Origin: JAAURS01 sp044923475
GTDB lineage: Bacteria > Cyanobacteriota > Cyanobacteriia > Thermosynechococcales > Thermosynechococcaceae
Length of the DNA: 64,000 nt
Assembly: GCF_044923475.1 (NCBI RefSeq)
Contig: NZ_CP137338.1
Coordinates: 496,001-560,000 of the forward strand
Direction: 5' to 3'
Position numbers and translations under genes: made by a program. Below the pieces are notes generated by a model that was not told where the DNA came from, did not search any database, and saw only the letters and a program-made list of their open reading frames with translations. This document shows, in pieces, positions 55,123 to 61,636 of the stretch (positions are counted from its first letter, which is position 1; each line of letters opens with the position of its first letter).

Positions 55123-55986
55123 ATGAATACCACTTGGCAAATTTTAGACACAATCAATACCAAAGATTTTACTGAAGCTAGACTGCAATTGCACTATGGA
55201 ATTCAGTTTATTGCTGCAACGGGTTCGGCTCTGGCTGAACCGTTGCCAGACTTCAGCCATACCAGTCTTCATTGGAATTCTGATTTAAATGTGTTCATCG
55301 GCGCACCCATGGTGACTGCCAGACCGTTTCGGGTTGCACTGGATCCGATCTCGCTCACCTCAATTTTGCTCGACAAACACGGCGAAACGATTTCAGTATT
55401 TCCGCTGCATCAAAAAACACTCGCGGAGGGAATAGCTTGGCTAAAGGGTGAGGTTTCTCAATTGGGTGGCGATGCCAGCAAGATTGAATTGTTGTCCTAT
55501 CCAGAGGATTTTCCCGATCATGCGATCGCCCACGGTACTCCCTTTAATGTCGGCAAAGCAGAAGCTGAACGACAGGAACTTTCACGTTATTACGCCAACA
55601 CCCAGCTTGTCTTGCAGAAAATTGTAGCGGATATTGAAGACGTCTCTCCCATCCATATTTGGCCGCACCACTTCGACATGGCAACTTTGATTTTCATGCC
55701 CATCCAAAAGAAAGGCGAGCCAAGCACCATAGGCGTGGGGCTTTCTCCTGGAGATACCAATTATGCGGAGCCGTACTGGTATGTATCTCCCTATCCTTAT
55801 CCTGCCCCAGAGAATTTACCGTTACTGGATGGCGATGGGTTCTGGCATACCCAAGGATGGTTGGGCGGCGTTTTGCCTGCCTCTCGACTGACGCAGGATT
55901 CGGGTGAAGCTCAAGTCAAGCAAGTTAAATCTTTTTTACAGTCTGCGATTGATGCGTCAAAACAATTGCTACAAGCTTCAGCGTAG
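55123..55986 (+). CDS. DUF5996-like protein
   Basis: A 287-residue protein without signal peptide. The L-H-W-x-x-D-L-N segment, R-P-F-R-V-A-L-D-P, the I-W-P-H-H-F-D-M-A-T-L-I block (about residues 182-193) and G-V-G-L-S-P-G-D-x-x-Y-A-E-P-Y-W-Y-V-x-P-Y-P-Y resemble DUF5996 proteins. Those are of unknown function, with a His/Asp cluster that could bind a metal. I am only moderately sure of the family name. It is probably cotranscribed with the GMC gene 75 bases upstream. Confidence 0.6.
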   Translation: MNTTWQILDTINTKDFTEARLQLHYGIQFIAATGSALAEPLPDFSHTSLHWNSDLNVFIGAPMVTARPFRVALDPISLTSILLDKHGETISVFPLHQKTLAEGIAWLKGEVSQLGGDASKIELLSYPEDFPDHAIAHGTPFNVGKAEAERQELSRYYANTQLVLQKIVADIEDVSPIHIWPHHFDMATLIFMPIQKKGEPSTIGVGLSPGDTNYAEPYWYVSPYPYPAPENLPLLDGDGFWHTQGWLGGVLPASRLTQDSGEAQVKQVKSFLQSAIDASKQLLQASA

Positions 55987-56064
55987 ATCGCAAATTGTAA
56001 AATTCCAGAGAATGTCGAAAAGTCAAATTCAAGTAAAGCTTTAATCAGTCAACCCCAAACCCCT

Positions 56065-57150
56065 ATGAAACAGCGATTAGCCCGAAGACTAGCCAGCCTC
56101 GTGCTGTCCGTAGGCGCATGGGTTAGTGTTGGTGTAACTCACAATCCAGCATACCCGCAGCACCTTCAGCTCCACAATCAAACCTCAGTTCTGGCTCAAG
56201 CGCAAACTCAGTCTGCGGTCACTGCGATTGAATCCGTGGGAATGACGGTCGCCGATATGGATAAATCGATCGCCTTTTACTCCCAGGTTCTATCCTTCCA
56301 GAAAGTCTCCGATGTCGAAGTGTTAGGAACTGAATACGAGCAACTCCAAGGACTCTTCGGCGTGCGTTTGAGAGTGGTCAAGATGCAGTTAGGCAGCGAG
56401 TCGATCGAACTCACGGAGTACTTGACGCCCAAGGGCAAACCCTTCCCTATCGATTCGCGCAGCAACGATCGCTGGTTTCAGCACATTGCGATTGTAACGA
56501 GCGATATGGATAAGGCTTATCAGCGTTTGCGGTCTTTCAAAGTACAACATGCTTCTACGGCTCCTCAAACCATTCCCGCCTCAAATAAAGCCGCTGCCGG
56601 GATTCGGGCGTTCTACTTCCGCGATCCTGATGGTCATTATCTGGAAACAATTTATTTCCCATCTGGTAAGGGCGATCCGAAATGGCAGAAACCCGCCAAT
56701 CAACTCTTTTTGGGGATCGATCATACTGCGATCGTCGTTTCTAACACCGCAGCCAGCTTAAAGTTTTACCGCGATGTACTGGGGCTGAAATTAGCTGGGG
56801 AAAGCATGAACTTTGGCACAGAGCAAGAGCATCTTAATAATGTGCAAGGGGCACGATTGCGCATCAGCGGATTGAGAGCACCGATTGGCCCTGGCATTGA
56901 GTTTTTGGAGTATTTGCAGCCCAAAGATGGAAGACCTTTGCCTCCCGATGCGAAATCTAATGATGTCTTGCATTGGCAAATAACCTTGGTGGTGAAGGAT
57001 GCCGATGCGGCGGCTCAAACATTACGACTCAATCAGGTTTTATTTATTTCTCCAGAGGTTGTGGCCATTCCTGGGCAAAAACTGGGTTTCAAAAAAGGCT
57101 TTTTAGTGAGAGATCCCGATGGTCATCCGATGCGGATTGTGGAAAAGTAA
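56065..57150 (+). CDS. Secreted two-domain VOC (glyoxalase-fold) protein
   Basis: A 361-residue protein. A signal peptide-like N-terminus (to about residue 45) is followed by two vicinal-oxygen-chelate domains (about residues 55-200 and 218-361). Each begins with an I-x-x-V-G/I-D-H-x-A-I/M-x-V segment and ends with D-P-D-G-H. Metal positions (His/Glu) look complete in the second domain (D-H-T-A-I-V, E-F-L-E-Y) and partly altered in the first. An exported VOC protein is unusual, and it may be a periplasmic dioxygenase or hydrolase-like enzyme. A short fragment resembling its 3' end is seen at 58303. Confidence 0.8.
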   Translation: MKQRLARRLASLVLSVGAWVSVGVTHNPAYPQHLQLHNQTSVLAQAQTQSAVTAIESVGMTVADMDKSIAFYSQVLSFQKVSDVEVLGTEYEQLQGLFGVRLRVVKMQLGSESIELTEYLTPKGKPFPIDSRSNDRWFQHIAIVTSDMDKAYQRLRSFKVQHASTAPQTIPASNKAAAGIRAFYFRDPDGHYLETIYFPSGKGDPKWQKPANQLFLGIDHTAIVVSNTAASLKFYRDVLGLKLAGESMNFGTEQEHLNNVQGARLRISGLRAPIGPGIEFLEYLQPKDGRPLPPDAKSNDVLHWQITLVVKDADAAAQTLRLNQVLFISPEVVAIPGQKLGFKKGFLVRDPDGHPMRIVEK

Positions 57151-57665
57151 CCGATTCGGAAGGTAGCAAATCAGTCGTCTATGACTATTTAGTTGAGCAA
57201 AAGTAGCCCAGCGATTGAAATCGTGGCTACAGGAACAAAATCTGCCTCCGCAGGTTAAATCCAGAGTATTGTTAGTCCGCGCTTGCGTAGCAGCTGTTAG
57301 GCTTAGGCGGATATCGTTCTTGTAGCTGCGTTGGCGTAGCCTGTCCCTAGGACTTATTTAATCGCCAGATTCCAAAGTGGGATGCTCTCGCCGACTAGGC
57401 TACAGCTAGTACTTGATGCTTCCTTCGATCGGACATCTGGCGATCGCACTGTCCATCATTGCAATAGTCTGTGTCGCCGTTGTTGGTTCTAGGCGATCGC
57501 TATTTTTTGTAGTATTCAAAGGGTTTTGTAGGATGGTTGTCGCAGAAGTTTAAGCTGGATCGAAGATGGCTTGCAAGGGGGGCGGTCAAATTGGCATAAT
57601 ATTAATGAAGTCTGCACTCTGGTATTCATTGGTGTATTTCACGACTGGAAATCCTCTAAAACATC
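57151..57665. other. Spacer with dispersed repeats
   Basis: About 515 bases without a gene. It contains a dispersed repeat at 57203-57257 and further repeat-like, hairpin-prone pieces such as GCGCTTGCGTAGCA (57277-57290) and GCGTTGGCGTAGCC (57326-57340). Two HIP1 octamers lie near 57441 and 57493. The last 60 bases lead into the ParD gene. Confidence 0.55.
57203..57257. repeat. Dispersed hairpin repeat
   Basis: GTAGCC...GGCTAC with the inner pair CGATT/AATCG forms one hairpin (57203-57230), and CTGCCTCCGCAGG forms a second (57242-57254). The arrangement resembles dispersed repeats of the kind GATTGAAATCG...GCCTNCGCGG seen in many cyanobacterial genomes. Confidence 0.55.
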
Positions 57666-57932
57666 ATGAGCATTACATTAACTTCCGAACAAGAGAAATT
57701 AGTTCAAAATCTATTATCAACTAGACATTACCAAAAGTCAGAAGACGTGATTCAAGCTGCCTTGAATTTACTTGAAGAATATGGCGTTCAGTACGAACAG
57801 TGGGTCAACGAGACACGGAAAAAAGTTGAGGTTGGCCTACAGGAACTGGAGCGAGGAGAAGGAATTGAACTCGATGTTGTAATGGAGCAACTGAAGACCA
57901 AAGTTCAGAATGCACGCGAACAAACGTTATGA
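57666..57932 (+). CDS. ParD-family antitoxin
   Basis: An 88-residue protein: ribbon-helix-helix start (I-T-L-T-S-E-Q-E-K-L-V-Q-N-L-L), S-E-D-V-I-Q-A-A-L-N-L-L-E-E, then a helical tail that would bind the toxin. Length and layout match ParD/CopG-type antitoxins. It overlaps the toxin start by four bases (ATGA), so the pair is translationally coupled. Confidence 0.88.
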   Translation: MSITLTSEQEKLVQNLLSTRHYQKSEDVIQAALNLLEEYGVQYEQWVNETRKKVEVGLQELERGEGIELDVVMEQLKTKVQNAREQTL

Positions 57933-58231
57933 ACCGTCGCTGCATTATTGCGCCAACAGCGAGTAAAGATTTGGCAAAAATTCTCGATTACTTTTTGGCC
58001 AAAAATGTAGAAGCAGGCGATAAATTTGCCATTAAATTTGAACAAAAATGTCGGTATTTGGCGATGTTTCCCATGATGGGGAGAAGCTACCCTGAACTAG
58101 GGTCGAGCTTACGGGGTATTCCACTAGATGACTATGTCATTTTCTATGCCGTAACCGATCTCTGCATTGAAATTGTCCGGGTTGTTAGCGGTTATCAGGA
58201 CTTGCGATCGCTATTTCCGATAGAAGAATAA
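57929..58231 (+). CDS. ParE/RelE-family toxin
   Basis: A 100-residue RelE/ParE-fold protein. The first strand is C-I-I-A-P-T-A-S-K-D-L. The pattern continues with F-E-Q-K-C-R-Y-L-A-M-F-P-M-M-G-R, S-L-R-G-I-P-L-D-D-Y-V-I-F-Y-A-V and I-E-I-V-R-V-V-S-G-Y-Q-D-L. ParE members inhibit gyrase; RelE members cleave mRNA on the ribosome. ParD pairing and the lack of obvious RelE catalytic residues favour the ParE kind. Confidence 0.87.
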   Translation: MNRRCIIAPTASKDLAKILDYFLAKNVEAGDKFAIKFEQKCRYLAMFPMMGRSYPELGSSLRGIPLDDYVIFYAVTDLCIEIVRVVSGYQDLRSLFPIEE

Positions 58232-58302
58232 ATACCTGGTAGCCTTACCCTACTCATTCAAATCCGAAGATGATGCGTATGATGCAGTCTAAGTTCTGTT
58301 AG

Positions 58303-58341
58303 TTAGAGCCAGATGGGCACATGATGCGATTGGTAGAAAAT
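58303..58341 (+). pseudogene. Possible VOC 3'-end fragment
   Basis: The frame P-D-G-H-M-M-R-L-V-E-N follows a L-V-R-like stretch that sits in another frame. It resembles the last residues of the VOC protein ending at 57150 (P-D-G-H-P-M-R-I-V-E-K). Eight of eleven residues agree, but the sequence is short and D-P-D-G-H is a common VOC motif, so chance cannot be excluded. Confidence 0.35.
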
Positions 58342-58464
58342 AGCCTAGCGACAATAACAACCTGGAAGCGGAGACACAAAAAATGGGTCTAACCGGAAGC
58401 CATCTACTAACGGTTAGACCACTGTTAAACTCACTCATCTCTAGCCAAAACGTGGTTTCGCTCG

Positions 58465-58794
58465 CTAATCAGCAATTTGAGCCGCACCGTGGCTACCAAC
58501 CGTAACCAACTTTGGAAAGGAATGGGCTTTTGCCATTGGCTTTGTCTCAGTAGACTCACTGACGATGTGAGCGGCACCGCCAGGGCCACGGGTAACTAAT
58601 TTAGGGGCATCGTGGCTGGGTGCTGTAGGGAGAACGGTTGCACCGAGGGGAACTTCATCGACAATTGAGGTAGCACCGTGGGGGCCACGAATGACAAGCA
58701 TAGGCTGAGCAGAAGCGGCGTGACCAGTAACGCCTAGGCTAAGAACCGTAACGGTAGCAAAAACTGCATTGGTAAAAACTTTGGTGTTTAACAT
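58465..58794 (-). CDS. Secreted protein with three R-G-P-H-G-A-type repeats (unknown family)
   Basis: A protein of about 109 residues. The ATG at 58794 has AGGAG 9 bases upstream and is preferred to 58824. After a signal peptide (to about residue 29, A-A-S-A) come three repeats of the pattern L-V-x-x-G-x-x-G-A-x-x-I at residues 33-46, 66-79 and 96-109. The first is R-G-P-H-G-A-T-S-I-V-D, the second R-G-P-G-G-A-A-H-I-V-S and the third V-G-S-H-G-A-A-Q-I-A-D. The linkers are short and Pro/Ser/Thr-rich. I recognise no family. The same motif is in the protein at 48173. Confidence 0.65.
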   Translation of the reverse strand: MLNTKVFTNAVFATVTVLSLGVTGHAASAQPMLVIRGPHGATSIVDEVPLGATVLPTAPSHDAPKLVTRGPGGAAHIVSESTETKPMAKAHSFPKLVTVGSHGAAQIAD

Positions 58795-59113
58795 GGTGTA
58801 TTGCTCCTTTTTCGATAATTTCACTTTAGGGGCGGAGTCTGAAGGCCAAATGATGGGATTCTGTGCGCGAGCAAGAATATTACTGAATCTAGAGTTAGCG
58901 TTTTCTGAGAAGACTGAGTGGCTATGCTCAAACGCTTAATGGGATTGTTGTCGCTGAATTTTGCGACTAAAGCGATCGCCTTGTCCATAGAGATTCAGCA
59001 CCTCTTATGTCAGGTTAAGGAAGTGTTCAGGGCAACCTCAGAGCGCTGACTTACGCTATGTCTAGTCAAGAATTATCGTGTTAAAAATTTCAAACGAGCG
59101 CAAATGAGACCCC
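58795..59113. other. Spacer before the receiver-domain gene
   Basis: About 320 bases. A 41-codon frame (58924-59049, M-L-K-R-L-M-G-L-L-S start) has only a weak ribosome site and no clear homology, so I do not call it a gene. No RNA gene or terminator recognised. Confidence 0.4.
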
Positions 59114-59485
59114 ATGACAGCCCATATACTTTTAATTGAGCCCGAATCCAAGCTGGCAAAGTTCATCGCGTTAGAGCTAAAACAGGCAGGCTACCAAGTG
59201 ACCGAATGGCTGAGCGAGTTTCCAGACTTAACGCGGTTGTCGCTGAAACCCTTCTCCTTAGCAATCTTTGACTTACAACGCCTAAAATTCTCAGGGCTAG
59301 AAACCCAGCGTCAGGTTCAGGCGATCGCCCAGCGAATGCCCGTCATTTGGCTGAGCGCAATGGATCGAGATGAAGTCTGCCAAAGCTTCAATCAATTTGA
59401 CAGTGAAATCAAAGACCATTTATTGTTCAAGCCATTCTCAATCGAAGAATTGCTCCTAAGGATTTACACCCGACTCAATCGTTAA
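59114..59485 (+). CDS. Stand-alone receiver-domain protein
   Basis: A 123-residue single receiver (REC) domain. The acidic pocket is reduced (L-L-I-E-P-E at the start, and the phospho-acceptor Asp in A-I-F-D-L-Q). W-L-S-A for the Ser/Thr position and the L-F-K-P-F lysine are present. With only one acidic residue in the first pocket, phosphorylation may be altered. Being 51 bases upstream of a hybrid histidine kinase gene in the same direction, it may be that kinase's partner. No output domain is present. Confidence 0.78.
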   Translation: MTAHILLIEPESKLAKFIALELKQAGYQVTEWLSEFPDLTRLSLKPFSLAIFDLQRLKFSGLETQRQVQAIAQRMPVIWLSAMDRDEVCQSFNQFDSEIKDHLLFKPFSIEELLLRIYTRLNR

Positions 59486-59536
59486 TAATTTCATCTTCAC
59501 TACGTTCTTTTGCGATTCCAATCATAAAATAACTCC

Positions 59537-61480
59537 ATGACTGCCCCTCTTGCGCTCCTGCTTCTGGAAGATAACGAGGCTGATGCTTGTTTCATCATGG
59601 AGATGCTGCAAAAAGCAGACGACCCATTGTGGCAAATAACCTGCGCCCAAAGACTCAGCACAGCGCTAAAACTCTTGAGTCAGACTCAGTTTGATGTGGC
59701 ACTGCTAGACCTATCTCTTCCTGATTCTCAGGGATTAGATACGCTTGTTCGGGTGCGGGAAGCTGCTCCAAATTTGCCCATTATTGTTCTCACTGGCATG
59801 GAGGATCGGCAGGTTTCGCTCCAGGCATTAAGTCAAGGTGCCCAGGACTGTCTTGTTAAAGGCGAAATAACGGCGGGCATCTTGACGCGGGTGATTCGCT
59901 ATGCCATCGAGCGGGGACGCATTTTACAGCAGCTTCAGGCAGAAGTAGCAGAACGCCAGCGCTCCGAGCAAACCCTGCGCCTTATTGTGGAGGGCACCGC
60001 CTCCGTGACTGGAGAGGAATTTTTTCGCTCCCTGGTGCGATCGCTCTCGACAGCGCTGAACGTCCGCTATGCTTTGGTGAGCGGATGCATCGACGCTCCC
60101 CCCACCCGTGTCTGTACCTATGCGTTTTGGCAGGGCAATGAGTTTGGCGAAAATACAGAGTATGACCTCTACGGCACCCCCTGCGAGCAGGTTTTTAGCG
60201 GTCAAGGCTGTCAGTACTTTCCCGAAGGCGTCCAGGCTTTGTTTCCTTTGGAAAAAGAGCTGGTTGAAATGGAAGCAGAAAGTTATGCTGGCATCCCACT
60301 GCTGAGTTCGGGAGGCGATCTGCTGGGGCACCTGGCCGTATTAGACGACAAAGTGTTTGGTGACGAACCGCGACACACGGCCATCCTAGAGATTTTTGCG
60401 GCACGGGCGGCAGCGGAGATTGAGCGCCAGCAGGCGGAAGAAGCCCTGCGGATTTCTCAGGAGAAGTTCTCTAAAGCCTTTAGTTCATCACCCAGCGCCA
60501 TTACCATCAGCACGCTCAAAGAGGGCCGCTATATTGAGGTGAACGAGAGCTGTCTGCAAATGTTGGGCTACAGTCATGCTGAAATGCTGGGGTCTAGCGC
60601 GGTTGAGCTTAAAATTTGGGTCGATCCTGAAGCGCGGGAAGCAATGAAGCGCAGTATTCAGGAGGATGGAAGGGTTGCCAATTTAGAAATTGAATTTCGC
60701 AAAAAGTCAGGGGAAGTGTTTTTGGGGCTAATGTCGGCAGAGGTCATTCAGCTAGAAGATGAACCTTGCCTGCTAGCGGTCACAACCGATATCACCCTGC
60801 TCAAGGAGGCCACCAAAGCCCTAGAGCGTCTGGCAGAAATTGGCGAACTCGCTTCGATGATTGTCCATGAAATCCGCAATCCGCTCACCACTTTACTATT
60901 GGGACTCAATGCTTTCAAGCGACTTGAGCTACCCGCACAATACCAAACCTATCGATCGCTTGCCTTAGATGAGGGCGAACGACTTCAGCGACTTCTGAAT
61001 CAAATTTTGCTGTACGCGAAGCCCCAGAATTTAGCACAGTCGAAATTAGAGTTGAATCATTTTGTGACTGAGATGCTGGGTACTCTCCGTGAAATGCCAG
61101 CGGCGGCTGGGAAACATCTTAGATTTACGGGAACTCCCTCACCTATTCAGATTCTGGCGGATCCAGACAAGCTCAAGCAGGTGGTCATTAATTTGGTTAC
61201 AAATGCCTTTGAAGCGGTGGAGGAAGCAGACGAGATTAATATTTCCCTTCACACGGAAGAGGCCCATCGAGTCTGTCTCCAAGTACAGAATGGCGGTGCG
61301 CCGATTCCGGCAGATGTATTGCCTAAGCTCACTAAACCTTTTGTCACGACAAAATCGAGCGGGACTGGGTTGGGATTGGCGATCGTAAAGCGGATTGTGG
61401 AAGCCCACGGCGGGGAATTAAGGATTGAATCTTCAGCGGCGGTGGGGACAACCGTCACCGTACAGTTGCCAGCAAGATGA
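59537..61480 (+). CDS. REC-GAF-PAS histidine kinase
   Basis: A 647-residue cytoplasmic sensor kinase. N-terminal receiver (E-D-N at residues 11-13, Asp58 in L-L-D-L-S-L-P-D, K in L-V-K-G), then a coiled coil. A GAF-like domain (about 150-295) and a PAS domain (about 305-425) follow. The kinase core has H-box I-V-H-E-I-R-N-P-L with His444, N box (N-L-V-T-N-A-F-E-A) and G boxes (K-S-S-G-T-G-L-G-L-A). The order with the receiver first is common in cyanobacteria. The gene is 51 bases after a free receiver gene. The signal is unknown. Confidence 0.9.
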   Translation: MTAPLALLLLEDNEADACFIMEMLQKADDPLWQITCAQRLSTALKLLSQTQFDVALLDLSLPDSQGLDTLVRVREAAPNLPIIVLTGMEDRQVSLQALSQGAQDCLVKGEITAGILTRVIRYAIERGRILQQLQAEVAERQRSEQTLRLIVEGTASVTGEEFFRSLVRSLSTALNVRYALVSGCIDAPPTRVCTYAFWQGNEFGENTEYDLYGTPCEQVFSGQGCQYFPEGVQALFPLEKELVEMEAESYAGIPLLSSGGDLLGHLAVLDDKVFGDEPRHTAILEIFAARAAAEIERQQAEEALRISQEKFSKAFSSSPSAITISTLKEGRYIEVNESCLQMLGYSHAEMLGSSAVELKIWVDPEAREAMKRSIQEDGRVANLEIEFRKKSGEVFLGLMSAEVIQLEDEPCLLAVTTDITLLKEATKALERLAEIGELASMIVHEIRNPLTTLLLGLNAFKRLELPAQYQTYRSLALDEGERLQRLLNQILLYAKPQNLAQSKLELNHFVTEMLGTLREMPAAAGKHLRFTGTPSPIQILADPDKLKQVVINLVTNAFEAVEEADEINISLHTEEAHRVCLQVQNGGAPIPADVLPKLTKPFVTTKSSGTGLGLAIVKRIVEAHGGELRIESSAAVGTTVTVQLPAR

Positions 61481-61636
61481 GACAAGTATGAGTCTTGGCT
61501 GAGCCAAAATTTAGCGGTATTTATCCAGCTCTAATTTTTGCCTCAGAATGACTACAGGAAAGTAATCGATACTTCCAATCGTACGTTCATTTAACTCAGC
61601 TTTGCACCGATAGGCAACCCAAGAGAGCAACCCATC

